From NCBI GenBank assembly GCA_903868545.1, contig CAIPVR010000228.1, forward strand, positions 1 to 41,338: DNA of 41,338 bases. Reading direction: 5' to 3'. The notes below the pieces were generated by a model, which worked only from the letters and a program-made list of their open reading frames with translations, was not told the DNA's origin and did not search any database. The DNA comes from an uncultured Actinomycetes bacterium. GTDB lineage: Bacteria > Actinomycetota > Acidimicrobiia > Acidimicrobiales > Microtrichaceae. The position numbers were made by a program, and so were the translations under genes. Position 1 is the stretch's first letter. Every line of letters starts with the position of its first letter. Positions 15,420 through 23,962 of the stretch are shown here, one piece after another.

Positions 15420-16442
15420 TCAGTTCAGGTCGGGGCCCGAGGGCACGGCCGTGGCCACCGGGGCACTCGCCCCCGGCGCGGTGACGGTCGCCGTCCCGGC
15501 GGGATCGGCGCCGGCCGGGCCGGCACCGGCCGGGCCGTCGGCCGTGGCGGTCCCGCGAGTGGCCCGGGTGGAGAGACGCTCACCCGAGGCCCGGGCCGCG
15601 GCCACGCGTCGGGCGTCGCGCCGGCGCCGGACATCGGCCTGGTCACGTTCGTACCAGCGGAACCAGATGACGGCCATGACCGTCCAGATGACCGGCAGGT
15701 TCCCCACCTTCATGATGACGCCGGCCATCTGCTGGTCCTCCAGCGCCGACGGCCCGATCCGGGGCGCCAGTTCGTAGGTGCCGTACAGCGGCTCCGGCGA
15801 GAAGGCGATGAAGCCGCCCGGGATCATCGGCACCACGGCGGCGGCGAGGAACAGGTACACGAGCTTGGCGGGAGCGGACCGCGCCTGGCGCTCGGGCAGC
15901 GGGCTCACCACCGGCGTCCAGAGGATGATCCCCGAGAGGAGCCAGACCATGTCGAGCGCGAAGGACCCCACCTGGGTGGAGCGCAGCGCGTCGACCGACA
16001 CCGGGGCATGGGTGGCGATCAGGACCAGGTTGAACAGCAGGGCCGCGACCACGGGGTTGGCGACGAGTCGGTAGGCCGTGTCGAGCCGGGTGTGCCGCAG
16101 CAGGTTCCGGAGCATCCACTCCGGCATGCCCATGAGGAGCAGCGGCGCCGCCCCGAGCGTGTACAGCATGTACTGGAGCATGTGCACCGCCGACAGGTAC
16201 CCGGCGCCGAGCGCGCCGAGGGGCCAGTCGGAGGCCACCCAGAGGAAGCCCGTGCCGAGCACGAACCAGACCGCCCGGCGCCGGTCCTTCGGGTCCGCGG
16301 GTGCATCGGGGTGGTCCCGCCGGTACACCGCCCGGGAGCGGAAGTAGAGCGCGAGGAGTGCCCCGCACAGGATCCACACCCCGATGTACGGCCTCGGCAC
16401 CCACGACCACGGGGCGTCGACGGCGGCGCACCACCACCTCAT
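15420..16442 (-). CDS. ctaG: CtaG-type cytochrome c oxidase assembly membrane protein
   Basis: A 340-residue polytopic membrane protein. Several hydrophobic helices are visible (for example YIGVWILCGALLALYF, MLQYMLYTLGAAPLLLMGM, VVAALLFNLVLIATH and LVYLFLAAAVVPMIPGGF). HMLQYMLYTLGAAPLL and MIPGGFIAFS match the caa3_CtaG family, which helps assemble the copper-containing oxidase in Gram-positive bacteria. After residue 265 it carries a basic stretch and a Gly/Ala/Pro-rich tail of about 60 residues not typical of the family core. It is last in a Sco-PCuAC-CtaG operon with 4-base ATGA overlaps, which strengthens the copper-insertion role. Confidence 0.87.
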   Translation of the reverse strand: MRWWCAAVDAPWSWVPRPYIGVWILCGALLALYFRSRAVYRRDHPDAPADPKDRRRAVWFVLGTGFLWVASDWPLGALGAGYLSAVHMLQYMLYTLGAAPLLLMGMPEWMLRNLLRHTRLDTAYRLVANPVVAALLFNLVLIATHAPVSVDALRSTQVGSFALDMVWLLSGIILWTPVVSPLPERQARSAPAKLVYLFLAAAVVPMIPGGFIAFSPEPLYGTYELAPRIGPSALEDQQMAGVIMKVGNLPVIWTVMAVIWFRWYERDQADVRRRRDARRVAAARASGERLSTRATRGTATADGPAGAGPAGADPAGTATVTAPGASAPVATAVPSGPDLN

Positions 16443-16981
16443 CGCGGCACCTCCTCGGCGAGTTCGGTGAGGCCCACCACCGGCACGTCCACCGTGCGGG
16501 GACCCGAGCGTTCGAAGCGGAGGGTGAGCTCGATCCGCCCACCCTCCCGGAGCGGCGCCCCGACGCCCTCCAGCATGAGGTGGGAGCCCCCGGGCCGCAA
16601 CTCGAGGCGACCTCCGGCCGGCACCTCGAGGGTGTCGACCCGCTCCATGAGCGAGACACCCCTCGGACCGGTGTTCTCGTGCAGCGTGACCCGTTCGGCC
16701 GCAGGACTGGCGGCGCCCACGAGACGGTCACCCCCGCCGTTGTCGACCACCGTGAGGTACGCCGCCGCCACCGGCCCGGGCGAGGCGCCGGCCTGCGGCC
16801 GTTCGACGGTGAGCGCCGGAGGCCCGGCGGTGCCCCGGGCCAGTACCCATCCGGCGACGAGTGCCACGACGGCCGAGCCCACCACGGCCGCCACGACCCG
16901 TCGGCGACGCGGGGTCCGGTCGGCGCGAACCGGCACCGGGCCAGTGGCGGACGACCCCACCGCCGGCGGCGCGGCGCTCAC
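16439..16981 (-). CDS. PCuAC-type periplasmic copper chaperone
   Basis: A 180-residue protein with an N-terminal membrane anchor (VVAAVVGSAVVALVAGWVLA, about residues 29-48) and an extracytoplasmic domain. The copper-binding residues H101, M112, H134 and M136 match the PCuAC signature H-x10-M-x21-H-x-M exactly. PCuAC carries Cu(I) to the CuA/CuB sites of cytochrome oxidase, often with Sco. The flanking genes are Sco and CtaG, joined by ATGA overlaps, so this is a coherent copper-delivery operon. The oxidase subunits themselves are not in the window. Confidence 0.9.
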   Translation of the reverse strand: MSAAPPAVGSSATGPVPVRADRTPRRRRVVAAVVGSAVVALVAGWVLARGTAGPPALTVERPQAGASPGPVAAAYLTVVDNGGGDRLVGAASPAAERVTLHENTGPRGVSLMERVDTLEVPAGGRLELRPGGSHLMLEGVGAPLREGGRIELTLRFERSGPRTVDVPVVGLTELAEEVPR

Positions 16982-17691
16982 GTGGGTCGCTCCCCTTCGA
17001 GCAGCCGGGGCAGGTCACGGTTCCAGTCCGTCCGTCGCGTCCCGAACGGGTAGACGATGCGGGCCGTGCCGTCGGCCTGGTAGGCGATCATCTGGGTGGC
17101 GTGGCCCACCGTGTAGTCGCCGTCCTCGCCGGGCGGGTCGTCGGCGGCCGGCGGCACCCCGGCCGCCCGTTGGGCGGCGGCCACCTGTTCCGGGGTGCCG
17201 GTCAGTCCCACGAAGTCCACGTTGAAGCGGTCGAGGTAGGAGCGGAGCGCCTCCGGCGTGTCACGGGCGGGATCGACGGTCACGAACACCATGCGGAGAC
17301 CGCGTCCGGTGGTGAGGTCGAGGTCCTCCATCGCCGCCGACAGCGTGGAGAGGCTGATCGGGCAGAAGTCCGGGCAGTTGGTGTACCCGAACATGAGCAG
17401 CGTCATCACGCCCTCTGTCTCGGCCCGGAGGTCGTAGGGCCGGCCCGAGGTGTCGGTCAGCACCAGGTCCGGCTTCTCCTGCGGGCGCTCGAGCACCGTG
17501 CCCGCCCAGTCCGAGGGCGCGGTGCGCGACCGCGTTCCGACGACGAGCCCGACCACCAGCACCACCACCCCGATCGCGGCGAAGGCGATCAGCAGGCGGC
17601 GGTTCCCGGCGATCGCCTGCTCCGGGTCGTCCCCGGGGGTCGGTCCTGCCGAGTCCTCGGCGGACTGCACGTCGGTACCGGCGGAACCCAT
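16978..17691 (-). CDS. SCO1/SenC-family copper metallochaperone
   Basis: A 237-residue membrane-anchored thioredoxin-fold protein. One helix (LLIAFAAIGVVVLVVGLVVG, about 33-52) anchors it. The copper/redox motif is C106-x3-C110 in YTNCPDFCP, and a distal His is in YTVGHATQM, completing the Sco C-x3-C ... H site. It delivers copper to, or reduces, the CuA centre of cytochrome c oxidase. It is first in the operon with PCuAC and CtaG; the stop overlaps the PCuAC start as ATGA. Confidence 0.92.
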   Translation of the reverse strand: MGSAGTDVQSAEDSAGPTPGDDPEQAIAGNRRLLIAFAAIGVVVLVVGLVVGTRSRTAPSDWAGTVLERPQEKPDLVLTDTSGRPYDLRAETEGVMTLLMFGYTNCPDFCPISLSTLSAAMEDLDLTTGRGLRMVFVTVDPARDTPEALRSYLDRFNVDFVGLTGTPEQVAAAQRAAGVPPAADDPPGEDGDYTVGHATQMIAYQADGTARIVYPFGTRRTDWNRDLPRLLEGERPT

Positions 17692-17758
17692 GACGGGTCC
17701 AGCATCGCGTGGCGCGGCCCACCGGACCAGCCACCCCTGCGCGTCCGGGAGACGCCGG

Positions 17759-18415
17759 TCACACCACCACGAGCAGTGCGTCGGGCAGTACCCGGACGTG
17801 CCCGCCGACCACCGCCCCGGCGGGCACGCCGTCGAGCCATGCCATGCCGTGGTCGAGGCCCTCGACGAGCACCTCGCGGGTGCGGCGCTCGCCGAGCGCC
17901 GGGTGCGGCACGTGGGTTCCGGTCACCGCCCGGTCCGCCGCCCGGCGCCGGTCCCGGCGCGGCAACCCGCCGTCGGTCACGTCGAGGAGCCCGTCGCCCG
18001 GATGGGCCCGGGGGCCGAGGTCGAGGTCGCCGACGTGCGTCGCGTTCATCACCACGACGGTGCGGCCGCGCCACCACGCCGGGGTTCCGTTCCGTGCGGC
18101 CCGGCCGAACACCACGTGTGCCACCGCGTGGCGCCGCACCAGCTCCCCGTCCGGGCGGCGGAGCTCCACCTCCATGGCGTCGCAGGGCAGGCGCAGGCCC
18201 TCCCCGGAGCGAAGGGACCCGGCGGACCTCGCGGGCGCGCCGAGCGTGCGGTGAAGGTCACCCCCCACCAGACCGGCCTCGATCGGGAGGCCCTCCCCCA
18301 CCCCGGTGCCGGCGCGGTCCAGCAACGCGGCCAGGTCCGCGTCGCCGCCCACCACCGGCGCGTTCGCGGCGAGCGGTCCGGGTGCGCCCCAGTCCTCCCC
18401 CCGACGGATGGTCAT
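17759..18415 (-). CDS. Protein resembling the C-terminal domain of diacylglycerol/YegS-type lipid kinases
   Basis: A 218-residue protein. The segment VVVMNATHVGDLDLGPRAHPGDGLLDV corresponds to the C-terminal beta domain of YegS/DgkB lipid kinases (their 'N-x-x-x-x-G-x-x-x-x-P-x-A-x-x-D-G-L-x-D-V' pattern), and VWLDG-like AWLDGVPAGAVV follows as in those enzymes. The N-terminal nucleotide-binding GGDGT motif is missing; LVGGDLHRTLG is the nearest piece. From memory such short proteins occur in actinobacteria and are auto-annotated as lipid kinases. Kinase activity is doubtful. Its start overlaps the helY stop by 4 bases (ATGA), so it is the last gene of the tatB-tatC-helY unit. Confidence 0.65.
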   Translation of the reverse strand: MTIRRGEDWGAPGPLAANAPVVGGDADLAALLDRAGTGVGEGLPIEAGLVGGDLHRTLGAPARSAGSLRSGEGLRLPCDAMEVELRRPDGELVRRHAVAHVVFGRAARNGTPAWWRGRTVVVMNATHVGDLDLGPRAHPGDGLLDVTDGGLPRRDRRRAADRAVTGTHVPHPALGERRTREVLVEGLDHGMAWLDGVPAGAVVGGHVRVLPDALLVVV

Positions 18416-21048
18416 CCCGGCTCACCGCCGGAGCGAACCACGCCGCGGTGCAACGCCTCCGCAGCGGCCCGGCACCGCGCCGCGGTCTCGGGCACCGGCG
18501 CCACCTCGCCGAGCTGCCGCAGGAGGTCGATGAGCTGCCGGCAGTTCCGGACGAAGTCCCCACCGGTCAGGTCCTCGTCGAGGACGCGGTCGAGTGGCTC
18601 CCCGGCCGCCCACGCGTGTGCGGCCGGGGCGAAACCCGCCTCGGGCACACGCGTCTCGCCCACCCGCGCCGCCCGTTCGTGGCGCTGGAGGCCGTCGGCG
18701 AGGTCGCACATCCGACGGAAGCGACGATGGAGCTCGCCGTCGGGGAACCCCGGAGGTGGCGGGGGTTCCGCGCTCCGGTGCTCGTAGGTCAGGCAGCTGC
18801 ACACGGCGGCGACGCCCGGGACGTCGAGGTCGTCGAAGATCCCGCCCTCCAACGCGAGTGACACGAGGAGGTCGCTCTCGTGGTAGATCCGCCGCAGCCG
18901 CTCACCGCTCGCGGTGAGTTCCCAGCCGTCCACGTGGCCGGTGCGGCCCAGCACGTCGAGCACCGACTCGAAGCGTCGGACGAGGCCCGATCCCCGTCGC
19001 CGCACCTGCCGGTCGAGGTCGCGCCGCTCGGATCGGAGGCGTTCCACACGGCGATGGGCCGCCACGAGTTCGTCGCGGTCGTCACGGGCGTGCAGCGGAT
19101 GGGCCTCGAGGGCGACGAGGGCCTCGCCGTAGGGGTCGGGAGCGTCCTCACCCCCCCGACCCGACCGACGGCCCTTCGGGCGCGCACGGCGGAGGTTCGT
19201 GCGCCGCAGCACCGCAGCGGCCTCCCGTCGGTAGGTCGGGTCCTGGGGCGCGAACGGCACCGGGAGGTCGACGGTGGCGAGGCGCTCGACCGGGGTGCCC
19301 GTGTTCGCCAGGTGGAGGTTCACCTGCTCGCCCTGCGCGGTGATCGCCCGCACACGGATGCTCCCGCCCTTGCGGTAGGCCACCGACAGGACGAGGAGCA
19401 GGCGCCGACCCCGGTCGGTGCGGCGCTCGACCACGTCGCCCGGGCGGAGCGCGGCGAGCGACGCCTCGATGTCGGCGCGGCCGCCCTGGCGGTTGCGGTG
19501 CGCGGCGCGCGCCCGTTCCGCGAGCGCCGCGTATCCGGCGACGTCGAGGCCGGCCCCCGCCCCCGCAGCGGCCACCGCCTCCTCGAGGTCGTGGTCGAGC
19601 GCCGCGACCCGGGTGCGGAGCCGCACGACCGCCCGGTCGGCCTGGAACTGAGCGAAGGAGCGTGCCAGCACCTCCTCGGCCGGCTCGCGGTCGTAGCGGT
19701 GCACGAGGTTGACGGCCATGTTGTACGTGGGCCGGAACGCGGAGACCAGGGGGTACTCGCGGCTGCCGGCCAGCGTCGCGACCTGCGAGAACGTCACGAA
19801 CGGCGACCACAGCACGACGGCCGACCCGCGTTCGTCGATCCCGCGCCGGCCGGCCCGCCCGGTGAGCTGGGTGAACTGGGCCGCGGAGAGGAACTCGTGG
19901 GACTCGCCGTTGAACTTCGTCAGCCGCTCGATCACCACGGAGCGGGCGGGCATGTTGATGCCGAGGGCGAGGGTCTCCGTGGCGAACACCGCCTTCACCA
20001 GGCCCTCCACGAAGCAGTGCTCCACCGTCTCGCGGAACGCCGGGATCATGCCCGCGTGGTGCGCGGCCACCCCGTGCTCGAGGGCGGCGAGCCAGCGGTC
20101 GTAGCCCAGCACGTCGAGGTCGGCGTCGGAGAGCGCAGCGGTGTGGTGCTCCGCGAGCAGCCGGATCCGGGCCCGTTCCGCGGCGTCGGTCAGCCGGAGT
20201 CCGGCATCGAGGCAGTGGCCGGCCGCGTCGTCGCAGGCCGCGCGGCTGAAGATGAAGTAGATCGTGGGGAGCAGGCCCTCGTCGTCGAGCCGCTCGAGCG
20301 TCTCGAGCCGCCGCGGGGTGACGAACCGGGGCCGCGTCCGCCGGCCCCCACCCCCTCGCCCACCCCTGCCGCCGGGCCGGCGCGTCCCCTCCGCGTCGAA
20401 TCGGTGGCCCTCCGGGTTCGGCCGTCCGTCCACGAGGACCGGGACCAGGTGGTCGCGCTCGGACCCTCGGTCACCGACGAGGTACAGGGGGTCAAGACGG
20501 ACGGGACGCTCATGCTCCACGACCGTGACGGTCGGGCCGCGCAGCGCGGTGACCCAGTCCCCGAGTTCCTCCGCGTTCGACACCGTGGCCGAGAGGCACA
20601 CGAACCCGGTTCCCGGCGGAGTGTGGATCAGGACCTCCTCCCAGACCGGCCCCCGGTACGCGTCCTGGAGGAAGTGCACCTCGTCGAGGACCACCCACCG
20701 CAGCCCGCGAAGGGTGTCGGACCGCGCGTAGACCATGTTGCGGAGCACCTCGGTGGTCATCACCACCACCGGTGCGTCGGGACGGATCGAGTGGTCCCCG
20801 GTCAGCAGCCCGACGCGGTCCTCACCGAGGACACCCACGAGGTCCGCGTACTTCTGGTTGCTGAGCGCCTTGATGGGCGCCGTGTAGAAGGCCTTGCCGC
20901 CCGAGCGCAGCGCCGCGGCCACCGCGTGCTCCCCCACGACGGTCTTGCCGGAACCGGTGGGGGCCGCCACCAGGACGTTCCGGCCGTCGTCGAGCGCCGC
21001 GATCGCCTCGCGCTGGAAACGGTCGAGGGGGAACCCGTGGTCGAACAC
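18412..21048 (-). CDS. helY: Ski2/Mtr4-like DEVH-box RNA helicase (HelY)
   Basis: An 878-residue superfamily 2 helicase. Motif I is APTGSGKT (residues 29-36), motif II DEVH (122-125), motif III SAT, and motif VI QLTGRAGRRGID. The long C-terminal part, after the helicase core, has helical and rRNA-processing-arch/DSHCT-like segments (for example LVRRFESVLDVLGRTGHV), as in Ski2, Mtr4 and mycobacterial HelY (Rv2092c). It probably unwinds or remodels structured RNA; the true bacterial substrate is not established. GTG start 4 bases after the tatC stop. The tatC-helY linkage is the same as I recall in mycobacteria. Confidence 0.9.
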   Translation of the reverse strand: MFDHGFPLDRFQREAIAALDDGRNVLVAAPTGSGKTVVGEHAVAAALRSGGKAFYTAPIKALSNQKYADLVGVLGEDRVGLLTGDHSIRPDAPVVVMTTEVLRNMVYARSDTLRGLRWVVLDEVHFLQDAYRGPVWEEVLIHTPPGTGFVCLSATVSNAEELGDWVTALRGPTVTVVEHERPVRLDPLYLVGDRGSERDHLVPVLVDGRPNPEGHRFDAEGTRRPGGRGGRGGGGRRTRPRFVTPRRLETLERLDDEGLLPTIYFIFSRAACDDAAGHCLDAGLRLTDAAERARIRLLAEHHTAALSDADLDVLGYDRWLAALEHGVAAHHAGMIPAFRETVEHCFVEGLVKAVFATETLALGINMPARSVVIERLTKFNGESHEFLSAAQFTQLTGRAGRRGIDERGSAVVLWSPFVTFSQVATLAGSREYPLVSAFRPTYNMAVNLVHRYDREPAEEVLARSFAQFQADRAVVRLRTRVAALDHDLEEAVAAAGAGAGLDVAGYAALAERARAAHRNRQGGRADIEASLAALRPGDVVERRTDRGRRLLLVLSVAYRKGGSIRVRAITAQGEQVNLHLANTGTPVERLATVDLPVPFAPQDPTYRREAAAVLRRTNLRRARPKGRRSGRGGEDAPDPYGEALVALEAHPLHARDDRDELVAAHRRVERLRSERRDLDRQVRRRGSGLVRRFESVLDVLGRTGHVDGWELTASGERLRRIYHESDLLVSLALEGGIFDDLDVPGVAAVCSCLTYEHRSAEPPPPPGFPDGELHRRFRRMCDLADGLQRHERAARVGETRVPEAGFAPAAHAWAAGEPLDRVLDEDLTGGDFVRNCRQLIDLLRQLGEVAPVPETAARCRAAAEALHRGVVRSGGEPG

Positions 21049-21052
21049 CAGC

Positions 21053-21910
21053 TCAGTCGGCCCCGGGGCCGGCGGGCTCCTCGGTCCCCGTCGCCGCGGC
21101 GACCTCCGCCGTGGCCGCCGCGGCCAGTTCCTGGCGCTTGCGCTTCCGGCGGAGGAACAGGCGGCCCACCACGATGCTGCCCTCGTAGAAGACGTACATC
21201 GGCACGGCCAGCGCGAACAACGAGATGGGGTCGCCGCTCGGTGTGATGGCGGCGGCGATGACCACGATGATCAGGAAGGCCTGGCGGCGCCACTTGCTGA
21301 GGTTCTGGGGCGTGACCACGCCGACCATCTGGAGTGCGACGACCACCACGGGGAACTGGAAGCCCAGACCGAAGGCCAGGATCATGAACAGGGACAGCTT
21401 GAAGAAGTCCTGCGGTCCCGAGCGGACGTCGACGGCCGGGCCGGCGACGCCCACGAGGAACTGCACCGCCTTGTCGAGCGTGAGGTAGGCGATCGCCCCG
21501 CCGAGGACGAACAACGTGATGCTCGACACGGTGAACGCCAGTGCGTAGCGCCGCTCCCGCCGGTACAGCCCCGGGGCGATGAAACGCCAGAGCTGCCACA
21601 TGATCACCGGCATCGCCATGATCAGCGCGCCGTAGCTGGCCACGCGGAGCCGGAGCGTGAACGGGTCGAGCACGTTGGTCGACAGGAACTTGCAGTTGGA
21701 GCCGGGATCGACGCTGCGCAGGGCCTCGCAGTACGGGGCGTTGAGCAGTTCGGTCAGCCACGGGTACAGGTACCAGGCCGGGATGAGCAGCACGAGGATC
21801 GTGCCCATGCAGATCAGCAGGCGGGTGCGCAGCTCCTTGAGGTGGTCGCCCAGCGCCATGTGGCCCGCGTCGCGTTCGGCTCCCTTGAGGACACCTTTGA
21901 CCTTGGCCAC
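21053..21910 (-). CDS. tatC: Twin-arginine translocase subunit TatC
   Basis: The family core begins at LGDHLKELRTRLLICMGTIL. Six hydrophobic segments follow, with GLGFQFPVVVVALQMVGVV and ITPSGDPISLFALAVPMYVFYE as the conserved late helices. I start it at the GTG at 21910, one base below the tatB stop, giving 285 residues. The tracked ORF adds 21 basic residues that overlap tatB and are not family-like. TatC binds the twin-arginine signal with TatB. A highly charged C-terminal tail (RKRKRQELAA...) follows the last helix. Confidence 0.93.
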   Translation of the reverse strand: MAKVKGVLKGAERDAGHMALGDHLKELRTRLLICMGTILVLLIPAWYLYPWLTELLNAPYCEALRSVDPGSNCKFLSTNVLDPFTLRLRVASYGALIMAMPVIMWQLWRFIAPGLYRRERRYALAFTVSSITLFVLGGAIAYLTLDKAVQFLVGVAGPAVDVRSGPQDFFKLSLFMILAFGLGFQFPVVVVALQMVGVVTPQNLSKWRRQAFLIIVVIAAAITPSGDPISLFALAVPMYVFYEGSIVVGRLFLRRKRKRQELAAAATAEVAAATGTEEPAGPGAD

Positions 21911-21911
21911 C

Positions 21912-22448
21912 TCAGCCGGCTTCCGTCTCGGCACGCTCCGCCACGGTCGCCTCGGGGATCGCCTCCGGGGCACCCTGCGTGCCGGGGTCGGGGGTGACGG
22001 GAACGGGGGTGACGGGGTCCGGCTCGTCGGTCGTCGATGCCGGCCCCTGACCGGCGGACGGGTCCGGCTCCGCAGCGGCCTCCGTCGCGCCGGACGTCAC
22101 ATGGGCCACGGGAGGGTTGGCCGCCGCCGGCGGAGTCTCCGGCTGCTCCTGGCGGAACCGCTCCTCCGCCTCGGCCTCCAGTGCGTACTCGGCGAGCTTC
22201 TGCCGCGGGCGGGCGGCGAACTCCCCCAACTCCCGGAGCGGGGCCATCGCCGGGTCGTTCGCGATGTCCTGCACCTGGGAGGACATGCCGTCGGTCATCG
22301 TGCGGAGCTTGTGGAGGCCCTTGCCCATGCTGCGGGCGAGCGCCGGCAGCCGCTCGGGGCCCACCACGAGGAGCGCGACGAGGAGGATGACGACCAGCTC
22401 GCCGCTGCCGAAGTTCTGGAAGAAGGCCAGGAGGCGCCCGCCGGCCAT
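21912..22448 (-). CDS. tatB: Twin-arginine translocase subunit TatB
   Basis: A 178-residue protein with one membrane helix (SGELVVILLVALLVVGPERL) carrying the TatB signature VVGPERLP, then an amphipathic helix (ALARSMGKGLHKLRTMTDGM). The remaining 100 residues are an acidic, Pro/Ala/Thr-rich tail. It recruits twin-arginine substrates together with TatC. The call of TatB rather than TatA rests on the GPERLP motif, the longer helix and the tatC linkage; tatA is at 14.2 kb. The start is supported by TAGCAT 6 bases upstream. Confidence 0.9.
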   Translation of the reverse strand: MAGGRLLAFFQNFGSGELVVILLVALLVVGPERLPALARSMGKGLHKLRTMTDGMSSQVQDIANDPAMAPLRELGEFAARPRQKLAEYALEAEAEERFRQEQPETPPAAANPPVAHVTSGATEAAAEPDPSAGQGPASTTDEPDPVTPVPVTPDPGTQGAPEAIPEATVAERAETEAG

Positions 22449-22454
22449 GGCCTG

Positions 22455-22460
22455 ATGCTA
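22455..22460 (-). promoter_or_regulatory. Putative -10 element (TAGCAT) for tatB
   Basis: TAGCAT on the minus strand is 6 bases before the tatB ATG (22448). Its TAG is also the stop codon of the small upstream ORF. Confidence 0.45.
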
Positions 22461-22655
22461 CCGGTCGAGGTGCCGGCCGACCGCACCGCCGAGGCGGCCG
22501 GTCTCCCGCCCGAGTCGTCGCGTGGCCGCCGGAACGAGCGGGTTGTCGCTGCGAACCAGGTGGGCGGCCCGCGCCACCCGGTCGGCCGCCGAGGCGGCGA
22601 CGAACGCGGCCACGCCCACGGAGAGGAGGGCCATGACGGGGGCGAGGAACTGCAC
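22458..22655 (-). CDS. Small membrane protein, 65 residues, unknown
   Basis: Too short to be listed separately in the ORF track, where it forms the end of a longer chance ORF (22458..22967). From the GTG at 22655 it reads VQFLAPVMALLSVGVAAFVAAS then ADRVARAAHLVRSDNPL and a basic C-terminus. One hydrophobic helix followed by an amphipathic, positively charged helix recalls small Tat-type or other membrane-associated proteins, but no family is recognised. No clear ribosome site. It lies just before tatB in the same direction. Coding status is moderately likely. Confidence 0.5.
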   Translation of the reverse strand: MQFLAPVMALLSVGVAAFVAASAADRVARAAHLVRSDNPLVPAATRRLGRETGRLGGAVGRHLDR

Positions 22656-22711
22656 GTCGCCGACCGTACCGCCTGCGGCGTCGTGCCGGGCGCCGGGACG
22701 CCCGCGCCCGT

Positions 22712-23041
22712 TCAGGGGTTGGTCATCGTGGCGAGGGTGACGAACCAGTCCGGGGTGGACAGCAGCTCGTGGAAGTCGAGCACGTCGTCGTGCGTGATCG
22801 GGGAGCCGCCGTGGCGCTCCTCGAGTTCGGCGGGCAGGTGCCACTCCACGCACGGCACACCGGCCGCGAGGAGCACGTCGACCACGTGCGGCTCCGCCGG
22901 TCGGACCTCGATCATCCGGCACACGGGGCACCGGAAGAGGTAGGTCGCCGACTCGTTGTCCTGACACATGCGGACCTTCAGGTCCCGTGAACGGAGTTCC
23001 ACGTCGCCACAGTCAGTGCACGTCGCTCGGATGAGTGCCAT
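22712..23041 (-). CDS. Small zinc-ribbon protein
   Basis: A 109-residue protein starting MALIRATCTDCGDVEL. Two C-x2-C pairs, C8/C11 and C38/C41 (FRCPVCRM), fit a zinc ribbon in the first 45 residues. The rest is a short helical region (EERHGGSPITHDDVLDFHEL). Such ribbon proteins are common in actinobacteria and their role is unknown; nucleic-acid or protein contacts are both possible. A GGGAGCGAGC ribosome site precedes the ATG. Confidence 0.78.
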   Translation of the reverse strand: MALIRATCTDCGDVELRSRDLKVRMCQDNESATYLFRCPVCRMIEVRPAEPHVVDVLLAAGVPCVEWHLPAELEERHGGSPITHDDVLDFHELLSTPDWFVTLATMTNP

Positions 23042-23206
23042 TGCTCGCTCCCGATCTCAACTACGCACCTTCCTTCGGCCGCCTCTCGGGTCCGGTTGAC
23101 CTTTCGGGGCGAAAAGCTCCGACGGCGGGGCCGAACGGCCCATGCGGCGAGCGGGTCCCACCGGTGCACCTTGGTGGCCGGATCCGTCGTGGTGGAGACT
23201 CCTGCC

Positions 23207-23962
23207 GTGGGTCCGCGCATCGAACCCCTCCGCCGCCCACCGGTGCTGTTCGCCCATCGTGGCGCCCGGGCCCACGCCCCGGAGAACACGATCGAGGCCT
23301 TCACGCTCGCGGTGCGCCTGGGCGCCACCGGCCTCGAGAGCGACGTGTGGCTCACCGCCGACGGCGTCGCGGTCCTCGATCACGACGGAGTGGTGGGCGG
23401 CCGACTCCGCCGGCGCCCGATCTCGGGGCTGACCGCGGCCGACCTGCCGCCGCACATCCCCACCCTCGAGCAGCTGTACCGGGAGGTGGGGACCCGCCAC
23501 CCGCTCTCGCTCGACGTGAAGGACCCCGAGGCGGTGGACGAGGTCCTGCGGGTGGCCCGCACGGCCGGCGCGGTGGCGGAACTGTGGCTCTGCCACGACG
23601 ACCTCGCCGTGCTCGAGGGGTGGCGGGAGCGCTCCGGCGCAGCCGTCCTCGTGCATTCCACCTACCGGGGCTTCATCGACGGTCCGCCGGAGCGGCACGC
23701 CGCCCGCCTCCGGGACAGCGGTGTCGACGCGGTGAACCTCCACCACACCGAGTGGAGCGGCGGCCTCGTGGCGCTCTACCACCGGTTCGGTCGCCTCACC
23801 CTCGGCTGGGACGCCCAGCACGACCGGGTGATCGACGGGCTCCTCCACCAGGGCCTCGACGGCGTCTACTCCGACCACGTCGACCGACTGGTCGACGCCG
23901 CACGGCGCGCCGGCTCACCGGACGACCCGGATGCCCCTGAGGTCGGAGCCCCGGTTCGCTAG
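23207..23962 (+). CDS. Glycerophosphodiester phosphodiesterase family protein
   Basis: A TIM-barrel GDPD of 251 residues from the chosen GTG. The catalytic start motif is FAHRGARAHAPENTIEAF (H-R-G ... P-E-N-T), followed by GLESDVWLTADGVAVLDHD, which brings the Glu, Asp and second His metal/catalytic residues. It hydrolyses glycerophosphodiesters to glycerol-3-phosphate and an alcohol. The tracked start at 23096 adds a basic, non-family N-terminus; GTG at 23207 is closer to the family start, though a second GTG just upstream is possible. No signal peptide, so cytoplasmic. The 3' end overlaps lepB by four bases. Confidence 0.85.
   Translation: MGPRIEPLRRPPVLFAHRGARAHAPENTIEAFTLAVRLGATGLESDVWLTADGVAVLDHDGVVGGRLRRRPISGLTAADLPPHIPTLEQLYREVGTRHPLSLDVKDPEAVDEVLRVARTAGAVAELWLCHDDLAVLEGWRERSGAAVLVHSTYRGFIDGPPERHAARLRDSGVDAVNLHHTEWSGGLVALYHRFGRLTLGWDAQHDRVIDGLLHQGLDGVYSDHVDRLVDAARRAGSPDDPDAPEVGAPVR

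Noticed and set aside
18880-21246. 788-residue plus-strand ORF opposite helY
   Set aside because: Antisense shadow of helY and tatC, His/Gly/Arg/Val-rich with no motif.
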